Origin: Gramella jeungdoensis
Lineage (GTDB): Bacteria > Bacteroidota > Bacteroidia > Flavobacteriales > Flavobacteriaceae
Reading direction: 5' to 3'
NCBI RefSeq assembly: GCF_023805255.1
Contig: NZ_JAMSCK010000003.1
Location: 496,001-560,000 of the forward strand
DNA length: 64,000 nucleotides
Positions 54,096 through 63,507 of the stretch are shown piece by piece. The notes under the pieces are model-generated. The model was not told the DNA's origin. It worked only from the letters and a program-made list of their open reading frames with translations, and made no database searches. The translations under genes and the position numbers were made by a program. Numbering within the stretch: the stretch's first letter is position 1; each line of letters starts with the position of its first letter.

Positions 54096-55043
54096 TTAGG
54101 GCAGCTGAGTTTCAAACTGCGTTAATTTTTTAAAATCAAGAAGGCGCTCATTTACCTGCGATCCTGATAATGCCTGCATTCTTTCAGTTCCGAATTTTTC
54201 TACACAGAAGGAAGCAAGATTCGATCCATAAATGATGGCACTCTTCATATTTTCAAAAGAGATATCCCCGGTTCGGGCAAGGTATCCTATAAAACCACCT
54301 GCAAAGGTGTCTCCGGCACCTGTTGGATCAAAAACATCTTCCAGCGGAAGGGCGGGAGCAAAGAAAACCTGGTCTTTATGAAATAATAAAGCACCGTGTT
54401 CTCCTTTTTTGATCACCACATATTTAGGGCCCATTTCTTCAATCTTTCGTGCGGCTTTTACCAAAGAATGTTCTCCTGAAAGCTGCCTCGCCTCTTCATC
54501 ATTTATGGTAATCACATCAACTTTGGCTACTACTTTAAGAAGATCATCCAGCGTATTGTCCATCCAGAAATTCATGGTGTCAAGTACTACCAGTTTAGGA
54601 TCGGATACCTGTTCCAAAACACTCAGTTGCACAAGAGGATGCAGGTTTCCAAGCATCACGAATTGAGAGTCCTTATAAGAATCTGGAACCACAGGATTAA
54701 AATCAGCAAGTACATTTAACTGGGTTTCCAGGGTATCCCGGGTATTAAGATCATTATGGTATTTACCGCTCCAGAAGAAGGTTTTTCCTCCTTCTACTAT
54801 TTCCACTCCTTCGATGTTGATTTTATTGTCTTTCAGCAGGTCCAGATATTCCTGTGGGAAATCGTCCCCTACTATGGAAACCACAGCGCTGTCTACATTA
54901 AAGTGAGAGGCAGAAAGACCAATATAAGTAGCGGCGCCACCCAGGATCTTATCGGTTTTTCCAAATGGAGTTTCAATAGCATCGAACGCGACGGTTCCAA
55001 CAATAAGTAATTTACTCATAACGGGTTTTAAATGACGCTGCAA
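54096..55043 (-). CDS. PfkB-family carbohydrate or nucleoside kinase
   Basis: 315 residues; MSKLLIVGTVAFDAIETPFG at residue 9 is an alternative start. PfkB signatures: GGAATYIGLSASHF near the N-terminus and DPTGAGDTFAGGFIGYLA (about 240-257) with the catalytic aspartate. The substrate is not determined; adenosine, ribose or similar are possible. In flavobacteria this gene regularly precedes the long purF, which suggests a link with purine or ribose metabolism. A terminator separates the two. Confidence 0.88.
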   Translation of the reverse strand: MQRHLKPVMSKLLIVGTVAFDAIETPFGKTDKILGGAATYIGLSASHFNVDSAVVSIVGDDFPQEYLDLLKDNKINIEGVEIVEGGKTFFWSGKYHNDLNTRDTLETQLNVLADFNPVVPDSYKDSQFVMLGNLHPLVQLSVLEQVSDPKLVVLDTMNFWMDNTLDDLLKVVAKVDVITINDEEARQLSGEHSLVKAARKIEEMGPKYVVIKKGEHGALLFHKDQVFFAPALPLEDVFDPTGAGDTFAGGFIGYLARTGDISFENMKSAIIYGSNLASFCVEKFGTERMQALSGSQVNERLLDFKKLTQFETQLP

Positions 55044-55092
55044 ATATACAGTTTGTTTTTCAAGGGATAAACCCTAATTTTCAGACTCTTTT

Positions 55093-55557
55093 TCAGCCCC
55101 TATATCCGATGTCTTTCTTAAGGTCTTTTCCTTTGGAAGCGATTACTGCCAGAGCATCACAACGCTCATTTTGAGGATGATTGTTATGGCCTTTTATCCA
55201 TTGGAACTCCACCTGATGCTTCCTGTATTCTTTTAGAAATGCGATCCACAGATCGCTGTTTTTGCGATTTACGAATCCCTTTTTTTCCCAACCAAATACC
55301 CAGCCTTTTTTCACGGCATCGGCCACGTATTTTGAATCTGTAAATACCTTTACATGAAGCCCAGGTTTTTTTAACTTTTTCAGTCCTTCAATAACGGCTA
55401 ATAGTTCCATTCGGTTATTAGTAGTAAGCTTGTAACCGGCAGAGAATTCCTTCTTATAAGGTTTTCCAACCCATTCCATCACGATACCATAACCCCCAGG
55501 TCCGGGATTGCCTCTTGCGGCGCCATCGGTATAGATATGAACCTGTGTATTTTGCAC
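55093..55557 (-). CDS. rnhA: Ribonuclease HI
   Basis: 154 residues. It cuts RNA in RNA-DNA hybrids. Catalytic acids are in YTDGAARGNPGPGG (D11), NRMELLAVIEGL (E), FTDSKYV (D) and the late ERCDALAV (D). KGHNNHPQNE carries the active-site histidine. Its start overlaps the stop of purN by one base, forming a purN-rnhA unit. Confidence 0.95.
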   Translation of the reverse strand: MQNTQVHIYTDGAARGNPGPGGYGIVMEWVGKPYKKEFSAGYKLTTNNRMELLAVIEGLKKLKKPGLHVKVFTDSKYVADAVKKGWVFGWEKKGFVNRKNSDLWIAFLKEYRKHQVEFQWIKGHNNHPQNERCDALAVIASKGKDLKKDIGYRG

Positions 55558-56153
55558 TATTTCTTCTCTTCTAAAAGTTGCTGGATCACTTCAGGAAAGT
55601 GTTTATACTCCAGTTCATGTATTTTTTCGGCGAGACTTTCAGGAGTATCATTTTCTTCTATAGATACTGTGTTTTGAAAAATGACCTGTCCTTCATCATA
55701 TTTTGGATTCACATAATGTATGGTTATGCCACTTTCCTTTTCCTGTTTTTCTATTACAGCTTCATGGACTCTGGAACCATACATCCCTTTTCCTCCATAT
55801 TTTGGTAAAAGGGCAGGGTGGATATTGATCACCCGGTTTGGAAATTCTTCAAGTATATTGGTAGGCATAAGCCATAGAAAACCTGCGAGAACAATTAGGT
55901 CAGGGTCTATATCCTTTAATACGTTAAGAACTTCATGAGAATAATAAAGTGCCTCCTTGTCAAATAATAAAGCCTTAACATTAAGGCGATGTGCTTTTTT
56001 TAAGGCGCCTGCTGATCTACGGTTAGATAAAACGGCTACTACCTCAATTTTATCGGAATTCTGAAAGTATTTTATGATGTTTTCGGCATTGGTGCCAGAC
56101 CCTGAAGCAAAGATTACTATTTTTTTGGTGGTTTTTTTTGTTTCGTCACTCAA
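55557..56153 (-). CDS. purN: Phosphoribosylglycinamide formyltransferase
   Basis: 198 residues. It transfers a formyl group from 10-formyltetrahydrofolate to GAR, third step of purine synthesis. IVIFASGSGTNAENIIKYF at the start, LAGFLWLMP, NIHPALLPKYGGKGMYG (catalytic Asn-His) and SGITIHYVNPKYDEGQVIFQ (catalytic Asp) are all present. It is divergent from acpP and coupled to rnhA. Confidence 0.96.
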   Translation of the reverse strand: MSDETKKTTKKIVIFASGSGTNAENIIKYFQNSDKIEVVAVLSNRRSAGALKKAHRLNVKALLFDKEALYYSHEVLNVLKDIDPDLIVLAGFLWLMPTNILEEFPNRVINIHPALLPKYGGKGMYGSRVHEAVIEKQEKESGITIHYVNPKYDEGQVIFQNTVSIEENDTPESLAEKIHELEYKHFPEVIQQLLEEKK

Positions 56154-56263
56154 AATAAGGGTGTTAACATTTATTAGGATGTAAAATTAATCCGTTTCAA
56201 TGAATTTTATGTAAATTACCGTCACATTTTTAGAGTAAAAATCGGTTTTAAAATAAAGTTTTT

Positions 56264-56271
56264 TATTTTTG
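56264..56271 (+). promoter_or_regulatory. -7 box of acpP (TATTTTTG)
   Basis: Exact TAnnTTTG match 30 bases before the acpP ATG. No TTTG at the ideal -33 distance. Confidence 0.5.
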
Positions 56272-56300
56272 CCACCTAATCAAAATTAAAATAAAAAATT

Positions 56301-56537
56301 ATGTCAGACATTGCATCAAGAGTAAAAGCTATTATCGTTGACAAATTGGGAGTTGACGAGAATGAAGTTGTAAACGAAGCCAGCTTCACCAACGACTTGG
56401 GTGCTGATTCACTAGACACAGTGGAATTGATCATGGAATTCGAAAAAGAATTTGACATTCAGATTCCAGACGATCAGGCTGAGAATATCGCCACTGTAGG
56501 TCAGGCAATTTCATATATCGAAGACGCTAAAAAATAA
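56301..56537 (+). CDS. acpP: Acyl carrier protein
   Basis: 78 residues, acidic, four-helix ACP. The phosphopantetheine serine is S37 in [11 protein letters not shown]. It carries the growing chain in fatty-acid synthesis. First gene of acpP-fabF-rnc with 15 bases to fabF, the widespread order. Confidence 0.98.
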   Translation: MSDIASRVKAIIVDKLGVDENEVVNEASFTNDLGADSLDTVELIMEFEKEFDIQIPDDQAENIATVGQAISYIEDAKK

Positions 56538-56552
56538 AAATCAACACACCAT

Positions 56553-57806
56553 ATGGAGTTAAAGCGAGTAGTAGTTACGGGCCTTGGTGCCTTAACCCCA
56601 ATTGGTAACAATATAGAGGAATATTGGGAGGGGCTTAAAAATGGTAAAAGTGGTAGTGCACCTATCACTTATTTTGATACCGAAAAGTTCAAGACTAAAT
56701 TCGCTTGTGAACTCAAAAATTTTAATCCACTCGATCATTTTGATCGTAAGGAAGCAAGAAAACTTGATAGGTTTGCTCAGTATGCAATGGTATCTGCAGA
56801 CGAAGCTATTAAGGATTCCGGGATAGACCTTGATGTCGTTGACAAATTTCGCGTTGGCGTAATTTGGGGCGCAGGAATCGGAGGTCTTGAAACCTTCCAG
56901 GAAGAAGTGATCAACTTCGCAAAAGGAGATGGCTCTCCAAGATTTAATCCATTCTTTATTCCGAAGATGATAGCAGATATTGCTCCTGGTAATATCTCTA
57001 TTAAACACGGATTTATGGGAGCAAATTACACCACTGTTTCGGCCTGTGCATCATCGGCAAATGCCATGATAGATGCATTGAATAATATTCGACTGGGCTA
57101 TAGTGATGTGATTGTTTCAGGTGGTTCTGAAGCTGCGGTAACTATAGCAGGAATGGGCGGTTTTAATGCAATGCATGCCCTTTCAACCAGAAACGATAGT
57201 CCTGAAACTGCTTCCAGACCTTTCGATGCTACCAGGGATGGTTTTGTGCTTGGTGAAGGTGGAGGTGCGCTTATATTGGAAGAATATGAGCATGCTAAAG
57301 CCAGAGGAGCTAAAATCTATGCCGAAGTACTTGGTGGAGGCCTTTCTTCAGATGCTTATCATATGACTGCTCCGCACCCGGAAGGCGACGGAGTTGTGGC
57401 TGTTATGCAAAACTGCCTCAGGAATGCTGGTTTGAAACCGGAAGATGTTGATGCAATTAACACTCACGGAACTTCTACTCCTCTTGGAGATGTTGCCGAG
57501 CTTAAGGCAATTTCGAAAGTTTTCGGTGAACATGCTAAAACCATCAATATCAATTCCACCAAGTCTATGACAGGGCATTTGTTAGGAGCTGCCGGTGCTA
57601 TTGAAGCTATCGCGGCTATCCTTTCAATGAAATACGGAATTGTTCCTCCTACTATTAATCATGAAAACGTTGATGAAAACATCGATCCTGAACTTAACCT
57701 TACTCTTAATAAGGCTCAGAAGAGAGACGTTAATGTCGTTATGAGTAATACCTTTGGGTTCGGCGGACACAATGCCTGTGTGTTGTTCAAAAAACTTGAC
57801 GAATAA
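56553..57806 (+). CDS. fabF: 3-oxoacyl-[acyl-carrier-protein] synthase II
   Basis: 417 residues. It elongates acyl-ACP with malonyl-ACP. The Cys-His-His triad is C165 (SACASSANA), H305 (NTHGTSTPLGD) and H342 (MTGHLLGAAGAIE). The start RVVVTGLGALTPIGN and end NTFGFGGHNACVLF are diagnostic. Sits between acpP and rnc with 3 bases to the latter. Confidence 0.98.
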   Translation: MELKRVVVTGLGALTPIGNNIEEYWEGLKNGKSGSAPITYFDTEKFKTKFACELKNFNPLDHFDRKEARKLDRFAQYAMVSADEAIKDSGIDLDVVDKFRVGVIWGAGIGGLETFQEEVINFAKGDGSPRFNPFFIPKMIADIAPGNISIKHGFMGANYTTVSACASSANAMIDALNNIRLGYSDVIVSGGSEAAVTIAGMGGFNAMHALSTRNDSPETASRPFDATRDGFVLGEGGGALILEEYEHAKARGAKIYAEVLGGGLSSDAYHMTAPHPEGDGVVAVMQNCLRNAGLKPEDVDAINTHGTSTPLGDVAELKAISKVFGEHAKTININSTKSMTGHLLGAAGAIEAIAAILSMKYGIVPPTINHENVDENIDPELNLTLNKAQKRDVNVVMSNTFGFGGHNACVLFKKLDE

Positions 57807-57809
57807 ACG

Positions 57810-58541
57810 ATGAGCGTTATTCGTAACATATTAAATTCCCGCTCTTCCAAGGGCGGGAATTTTTTTAATGTTATTACTTCTATCCTCGGATTCAAGCCTA
57901 AAAACCTTTCCCATTATAAAAAAGCCTTTACCCATCGATCCTTAAACCAAAAGGATTCCGAAGGGAATGCTATCAATTTTGAGCGAATGGAGTTCCTCGG
58001 TGATGCCATGCTTAGCGCCGTGGTGGCTTCTCACCTGTTCAAGGCCGTGCCTGGAGGAAACGAGGGCTATCTTACCAAGATGAGGTCTAAAGTGGTGAGC
58101 CGTAAACACCTTAATGAGCTGGGTAAGGATCTGAAATTGATAGAACACGTTCAAACCAATATTCCGAAGGATCAGTTTGGTGTGAATATTCACGGGAATT
58201 TATTCGAGGCCCTCGTAGGTGCCATCTATCTGGATCGTGGGTATAAATACTGTAAGCGTTTTATTTATGACAGGGTCATAGATCCGTATGTAGATATTGA
58301 GCAACTCGAAGGAAAGGTAATTAGCTATAAGAGTCTTGTAATAGAATGGTGCCAGAAGGAGAAGAAGGAATTTGATTATGAAGTATACGAAGATACGGGG
58401 AATGACGAATTAAAACATTTCGCGGTAAAACTTCGTATCGATGATAAGGTTGTAGCCAAGGCCAGAGCCACATCCAAGAAGAAAGCCGAAGAGAAGGCTT
58501 CTAAGCGGGCTTATTACGCCTTGCAGAATAAAATAGAGTGA
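57810..58541 (+). CDS. rnc: Ribonuclease III
   Basis: 243 residues. It cleaves double-stranded RNA in rRNA and mRNA processing. The signature FERMEFLGDAMLSAVV (about 49-64) with the catalytic acids, a second acidic site in GNLFEALVGAIYLDRG, and a C-terminal dsRNA-binding domain (about 165-240, ending KKKAEEKASKRAYYAL). Last gene of the acpP operon. Confidence 0.97.
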   Translation: MSVIRNILNSRSSKGGNFFNVITSILGFKPKNLSHYKKAFTHRSLNQKDSEGNAINFERMEFLGDAMLSAVVASHLFKAVPGGNEGYLTKMRSKVVSRKHLNELGKDLKLIEHVQTNIPKDQFGVNIHGNLFEALVGAIYLDRGYKYCKRFIYDRVIDPYVDIEQLEGKVISYKSLVIEWCQKEKKEFDYEVYEDTGNDELKHFAVKLRIDDKVVAKARATSKKKAEEKASKRAYYALQNKIE

Positions 58542-58657
58542 TTTTTTTGACGATTTAACGCAAACTATAACGTTTTCGTAGAAAATTATGAATTTTAAGT
58601 TAGCTTTATCTTCGTTTTATCAATCATATATTATCTTTAGCCTTAAAGTAAAAGTTT

Positions 58658-59143
58658 ATGCAATCGCATAAAATGCTGCTGGAGGTTGAAGACGAGCATT
58701 TCTATTTAATAGCTCTTTATGCTTCTTTGGAAGGGTATAAAATGGCTTTTTCTATAAATAAGTATCTCAGGGTAAAGCTCGAAAGAGACAGAAGGGATAT
58801 TGATTTTAATCATACCGATTTTCACGCGGTATATGCTCTGTACTCTTATAAAGACCCAAATGCTTATTATAGCTTAGACCTTGTTGCTAATAAATTTAAA
58901 GGGAAGCCCAGGAAAATTCTGAATTCGGGGTCACTTTTTGAGGAAGAAGAGTTAAGCCCCCAGGAAGTATACCTGATTCCTGAATATAATAAAGTTGATT
59001 ACTTTCTAAAGATCAGTGAAGAGATTCAGCAAAAGGAGTTCAACCGGATTCTTGCCAAAATAGGTCAGATCCCGGGAGTGCAAGCTGCATATGCAATTGA
59101 TGTGAACAATTTAAAATCCAAACAAAATCTAATTTTCGAATAA
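58658..59143 (+). CDS. IPExxxVDY family protein
   Basis: 161 residues. Named for the motif IPEYNKVDYFLKI (about 109-121), which defines this Bacteroidetes-specific family of unknown function. Soluble, no signal. It sits between rnc and pyk as in most flavobacteria, and its TAA overlaps the pyk ATG (TAATG), so both are translated from one transcript. The ATG at codon 5 is an alternative start. Confidence 0.92.
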   Translation: MQSHKMLLEVEDEHFYLIALYASLEGYKMAFSINKYLRVKLERDRRDIDFNHTDFHAVYALYSYKDPNAYYSLDLVANKFKGKPRKILNSGSLFEEEELSPQEVYLIPEYNKVDYFLKISEEIQQKEFNRILAKIGQIPGVQAAYAIDVNNLKSKQNLIFE

Positions 59144-60573
59144 TGCCTACCAACAAAAAAACCAAAATAGTCGCAACGCTGGGCCCTGCAACCAGTAGTA
59201 AGGATGTTTTAAAGAAGATGTTGCAGGAAGGTGTAAATGTTTTCCGAATAAATTTTTCTCATGCCAATTATGATGATGTAAAGGAGCGCATCCGAATGAT
59301 AAGGGAGCTTAATGAGGAGAATGGTTTTAATGCCGCTATCCTTGCCGACCTACAGGGACCTAAGCTGCGTGTGGGAGTGATGAAGGAAGAAGTGGTAGTG
59401 AGTGAAGGAGATCAGATAGTATTCGCTACAGGAGAGGAATTCAAAGGCACCGCTAAAAGGGTATATATGAATTATGACTCTTTTCCACGGGATGTAAAAG
59501 CCGGAGAAAGGATTTTGCTGGATGATGGAAAGCTCATTTTTGAGGTTATAAGTACCAATAAAAAGAATGAGGTTAAGACAAAAGTGATCCAGGGAGGCCC
59601 TTTGAAATCAAAAAAAGGGGTAAACCTGCCTAACACTAATATTTCCCTGCCAGCCCTTACGGAAAAGGATGTTGAAGATGCCAAATTTGCGTGTGAGATG
59701 CAGGTAGACTGGATGGCACTTTCTTTTGTAAGGCATGCTGAAGACCTTATGGAGCTCCAGAAGCTTATCGGGGAACATAGCGAATACAAGATCCCGATTG
59801 TTGCCAAAATTGAAAAACCTGAAGGTGTTGCCAATATTGATAAAATCGTTGCTTATTGTGACGGACTTATGGTAGCGCGTGGAGATCTTGGAGTTGAGAT
59901 TCCTGCTCAGGAGGTTCCCCTTATTCAGAAAAAACTTGTTCTTACCGCTAAAAAAGCCAGAATTCCGGTGATTATTGCCACACAGATGATGGAAACCATG
60001 ATCACCAGCCTTACGCCTACAAGGGCAGAGGTGAACGATGTGGCCAACTCTGTTATGGATGGTGCCGATGCAGTGATGCTAAGTGGTGAAACTTCTGTAG
60101 GGCAATACCCCGTTCAGGTGATTCAAAAGATGTCACAGATATTGGAGAGTGTAGAGAATTCTCCACTTATCAAAGTGCCTCATGAGCCTCCACATGTAAG
60201 AACAAAAAGATATATCACCAAGGCGGTGTGTTATCACGCGGCTCACATGGCAAACGAGATTAAGGCTAAGGCAATCTGTACACTTACAAATAGTGGATAC
60301 ACGGCTTTTCAGATCTCTGCCTGGAGACCTGAAGCACATATCCTGGTATTTACTTCAAACAGAAGAATTCTTAATCAGTTAAGCCTGCTTTGGGGAGTAA
60401 AAGCTTTTTTCTATGATAAGTTTGTAAGTACAGATGAAACAATAGAAGATATTAGCGCCATGGCAAAGCAATTCAAATTTGTGGAAACGGGTGATTTTAC
60501 TATAAACCTTGCAGCAATGCCTATTACGGCCAAAGGGATGGTGAATACGCTGAGAGTTTCAGAAATTGAATAG
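59143..60573 (+). CDS. pyk: Pyruvate kinase
   Basis: 476 residues. It makes pyruvate and ATP from phosphoenolpyruvate and ADP. KTKIVATLGPATSS at the start, the catalytic lysine in VAKIEKPEGVAN, the metal site VARGDLGVEIP and ATQMMETMI are all present. The last domain (about 345-476) is the allosteric C-domain. An intrinsic terminator follows. Confidence 0.97.
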   Translation: MPTNKKTKIVATLGPATSSKDVLKKMLQEGVNVFRINFSHANYDDVKERIRMIRELNEENGFNAAILADLQGPKLRVGVMKEEVVVSEGDQIVFATGEEFKGTAKRVYMNYDSFPRDVKAGERILLDDGKLIFEVISTNKKNEVKTKVIQGGPLKSKKGVNLPNTNISLPALTEKDVEDAKFACEMQVDWMALSFVRHAEDLMELQKLIGEHSEYKIPIVAKIEKPEGVANIDKIVAYCDGLMVARGDLGVEIPAQEVPLIQKKLVLTAKKARIPVIIATQMMETMITSLTPTRAEVNDVANSVMDGADAVMLSGETSVGQYPVQVIQKMSQILESVENSPLIKVPHEPPHVRTKRYITKAVCYHAAHMANEIKAKAICTLTNSGYTAFQISAWRPEAHILVFTSNRRILNQLSLLWGVKAFFYDKFVSTDETIEDISAMAKQFKFVETGDFTINLAAMPITAKGMVNTLRVSEIE

Positions 60574-60595
60574 ATCTATAGAATTAAAACGAGAA

Positions 60596-60634
60596 AGCCG
60601 GAAGTTTATTTAACAATAGATTTCCGGTTTTTTT
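60596..60634 (+). terminator. Intrinsic terminator after pyk
   Basis: CCGGAA and TTCCGG stem with an AT-rich loop and seven T. It also lies downstream of the convergent dinB. Confidence 0.75.
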
Positions 60635-60636
60635 GT

Positions 60637-61728
60637 TTAGAATTTAAACTTTAATTGAACTGAAATTTCCTTTTTTTCTTCTTTGGAATCTTCCTTATCT
60701 GTATTCAGGTTTGATAATGAAATTCCAAGCAGGCGCACCGAATCCTTCATTTTTTCCTGATAAAGCAATTCTTTGGCGATCTCTATTATGAGGTCTTTAC
60801 TTGCGATATAATAACCAATGGTCTTACTCCTGGTTTGAAGCGTGAAGTCGCTGTATTTGATTTTTAATGTCACAGTTTTACCTGCTACCTGGCTTTTTTT
60901 AAGTCGGCGTTCGATCTCTTCAGCAATATTCTCAAGCCTTTCTAACATAAAGATTTCGGAAGAGATATTTTCATTGAAGGTCCTTTCGGCTCCAAGTGAT
61001 TTCCTGATTCGATGCGGTTTTACCTCGCTATTATGGATTCCTCTAACCACATTGTAGAAATGGGCACCACTCTTTCCGAAATGCTCTGTAAGGAACTCTT
61101 CGCTTTTTTCTTTCAGATCTTTTCCGCTAAAGATCCCTAAGCGATACATTTTTTCGGCGGTTACTTTTCCTACCCCATAAAACTTTCTGATATCCAGCTC
61201 TTCCAGGAATTGAAGCACTTCTTCAGGAGGAACTGTTTTCTGGCCATTTGGCTTATTCACATCACTGGCCACCTTCGCGATAAACTTGTTGATCGAAATT
61301 CCGGCAGAAGCATTCAAACCCGTTTTTTCCCTGATCTTATCTCTTATCTCCCTTGCAATAAGGGTAGCACTCGGATTACCTTTTTTATTTTCGGTAACAT
61401 CAAGGTATGCCTCATCCAGTGAAAGTGGTTCAACAAGGTCTGTGTATTCAAAAAAGATCTCCCTTATCCTTTGAGAGATTTCACGATAACGTTCAAATCT
61501 TGGTTTCACAAAGATGAGATCGGGGCAATTTCTTTTAGCGATCACGCTGCTCATAGCGCTTCTCACTCCAAATTTTCGGGCCTCATAACTTGCGGCGCTC
61601 ACTACTCCCCGCTGTGAACTACCACCTACCGCCACAGCCTTTCCTCTAAGCTCAGGGTTATCCAGTTGTTCCACCGATGCATAAAATGCATCCATATCTA
61701 TATGGATAATTTTTCTCATCACGTTCAC
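60637..61728 (-). CDS. dinB: DNA polymerase IV (Y-family)
   Basis: 363 residues. It performs translesion synthesis. The catalytic acids lie in IHIDMDAFYASVEQ and SLDEAYLDVT; the helix-hairpin-helix thumb (KFYGVGKVTAEKMY) and the little-finger domain (about 240-350) follow. No beta-clamp box of the QL(S/D)LF type is clear at the C-terminus, where VQLKFKF is the best candidate. The ATG at codon 4 is an alternative start. Confidence 0.96.
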   Translation of the reverse strand: MNVMRKIIHIDMDAFYASVEQLDNPELRGKAVAVGGSSQRGVVSAASYEARKFGVRSAMSSVIAKRNCPDLIFVKPRFERYREISQRIREIFFEYTDLVEPLSLDEAYLDVTENKKGNPSATLIAREIRDKIREKTGLNASAGISINKFIAKVASDVNKPNGQKTVPPEEVLQFLEELDIRKFYGVGKVTAEKMYRLGIFSGKDLKEKSEEFLTEHFGKSGAHFYNVVRGIHNSEVKPHRIRKSLGAERTFNENISSEIFMLERLENIAEEIERRLKKSQVAGKTVTLKIKYSDFTLQTRSKTIGYYIASKDLIIEIAKELLYQEKMKDSVRLLGISLSNLNTDKEDSKEEKKEISVQLKFKF

Positions 61729-61859
61729 GCCCCAAATTTAAGCTTAAAAGATTTAAAGGATTGTTTAGGCAAAATTGTAAATTTAAGTTTGTAATCATTC
61801 GGTTTGAAGATTTTATTCCCTCAAATAACATATAGAGCCGGAGGAGAAGACATTTTTAG

Positions 61860-62531
61860 ATGACTGGAAAAAGCGCAATAATTCTTGGTGCTACGGGTTT
61901 AACGGGCAGTATTCTCCTTGAGAAATTGCTTAAGGATGAACGGTATGAAAAGATCAAGGTCTTTTCACGTCAACATGTAAGCCAGAAACATCCTAAGATT
62001 GAGGAATTCCTCATAAATCTTTTTGAACTGGAAAAGGTAGGAGCACTTTTTACTGCTGACGAAGTCTTTTGCTGTGTTGGGAGTACACAGAGAAAAACAC
62101 CCGACGAGGAGATCTACCGAATGGTAGATTTCGGCATTCCGGCAACTGCCGCAAGGCTTTCTAAACTCAATGGGATTCGCACTTTCCAGGTCATATCCGC
62201 CATGGGAGCCAATGAAAATAGCCGATTCTTTTATAATCGAACAAAGGGTGAAATGGAAGGGGCGGTCATGGAACACCGTATTGAGAATACCTATATCCTC
62301 AGGCCCTCACTTATTGGAGGCGAAAGGCAGGAAAGCAGGCCTATGGAATATGCATGGAAGAAGATCATGACTCTGGGGGATCATCTTCTTGTGGGAAAAC
62401 TTAAAAAATACAGGAGCATACACCCTGAAACTATTGCAAAAGCTATGATCTTTCTCGCGAACAGCGAATATTCCAGCGGAAAGATAGAGTCTGATGAGAT
62501 TAAAAGGATAGCAAACAGATATAACGAATAA
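61860..62531 (+). CDS. NAD(P)-binding HTATIP2-like oxidoreductase
   Basis: 223 residues. A Rossmann dinucleotide motif LGATGLTGSILLEKLL (about 9-24), VFCCVGSTQRKT, VISAMGAN, and YNRTKGEME (active tyrosine and lysine of SDR type) place it with the HTATIP2/NAD(P)H-binding family. The reaction is unknown. It starts a four-gene run (oxidoreductase, CYTH, YciI-like lipoprotein, DUF5996) with gaps of 3 bases or less. Confidence 0.85.
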   Translation: MTGKSAIILGATGLTGSILLEKLLKDERYEKIKVFSRQHVSQKHPKIEEFLINLFELEKVGALFTADEVFCCVGSTQRKTPDEEIYRMVDFGIPATAARLSKLNGIRTFQVISAMGANENSRFFYNRTKGEMEGAVMEHRIENTYILRPSLIGGERQESRPMEYAWKKIMTLGDHLLVGKLKKYRSIHPETIAKAMIFLANSEYSSGKIESDEIKRIANRYNE

Positions 62532-62533
62532 AT

Positions 62534-63004
62534 ATGACCGAAATAGAGCGTAAATTCCTGGTGAATTCTGATGAATTTAAAAAGCAGGCCGATAAAAAGA
62601 AATTAATAATACAGGCCTACCTGAATACACATCCTGAAAGAACCATAAGAATTAGAATAAATGATGATGAGGCATTTATTACTATCAAAGGCAAGTCTTC
62701 CCAAAATGGCCTGTCCAGATTTGAATGGGAAAAAGAAATCCCGGTAAGCGAAGCCAGGGAATTACTTAAAATATGTGAACCTGGGAAGATAGAGAAATAC
62801 AGGTACCATGTAAATATTGGTGATCATACATTTGAAATTGATGAATTTTTAGATGATAATGAGGGATTGGTTCTGGCCGAGATAGAGCTTGAAAAAGAAG
62901 ACGAGCATTTTGAAAAACCGGCATGGCTTGGTGCTGAAGTCACCGGAAACCTGGACTATTATAACTCAAAACTGATAGAAAACCCTTATAAAAACTGGAA
63001 CTAA
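62534..63004 (+). CDS. CYTH-domain phosphohydrolase-like protein
   Basis: 156 residues. The start TEIERKFLV has the ExExK signature, and TIRIRINDDEAFITIKGK, FEWEKEIP and EIDEFLDDNEGLVLAEIEL supply the basic and acidic residues of the triphosphate tunnel. Such proteins hydrolyse triphosphate or act on adenylate-like substrates; the exact one is unknown. Its stop overlaps the next start by one base (TAATG). Confidence 0.9.
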   Translation: MTEIERKFLVNSDEFKKQADKKKLIIQAYLNTHPERTIRIRINDDEAFITIKGKSSQNGLSRFEWEKEIPVSEARELLKICEPGKIEKYRYHVNIGDHTFEIDEFLDDNEGLVLAEIELEKEDEHFEKPAWLGAEVTGNLDYYNSKLIENPYKNWN

Positions 63005-63504
63005 TGAAAGGAATTATTACTGTTTTGATCTTAGCTCTATTGCTGGGCTGCAAGGATTCGCATAAAAATGAAACTTCAAAGAATGAAGTCAAGGAAGCAG
63101 AAAAGGATTCTGTTGAGGTTCCAGGCATCAAAAATCTTGAGGATCAGCTTAAAAAAGATGGGTATCAGACTTTTAGTTATAAAGATGGGGATACCACCTA
63201 TTTAATGCAGCAGTATTACGTGGTATTTTTAAAGTCAGGACCAAACCGAAGCCAGGACTCAACCGAGGCGGCTGAGTTACAAGAGAAGCATCTGGCCCAT
63301 CTTTCCAGGCTTTATAATGAAGGTTACACCAGTCTTACCGGCCCAATGGGCGATGACGGAAAGATCAGGGGAATTGTGGTTTTTAATACTCCAACACAAA
63401 AAGAGGCCGATAGTCTTGCCAGGCTGGATCCAATGGTTAAGGCCGGAAGACTTGAGGTAGAGGTTCATCCATGGTGGGTAGCTAAAGGAGGTAAACTGAA
63501 TTAA
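63004..63504 (+). CDS. Lipoprotein with a YciI-like domain
   Basis: 166 residues. Lipobox LALLLGC (cysteine at about 17), a charged spacer rich in Lys/Glu (about 20-50), then a YciI-type ferredoxin-like domain (about 70-166) with YYVVFLKSGPNRSQD, LQEKHLAHLSRLYNEG, GPMGDDGKIRGIVVF, the usual HLAxL..L...G and ADSLARLDP. YciI domains usually lie in the cytoplasm, so lipid anchoring is unusual. Third gene of the run. Confidence 0.8.
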   Translation: MKGIITVLILALLLGCKDSHKNETSKNEVKEAEKDSVEVPGIKNLEDQLKKDGYQTFSYKDGDTTYLMQQYYVVFLKSGPNRSQDSTEAAELQEKHLAHLSRLYNEGYTSLTGPMGDDGKIRGIVVFNTPTQKEADSLARLDPMVKAGRLEVEVHPWWVAKGGKLN

Positions 63505-63507
63505 GAA

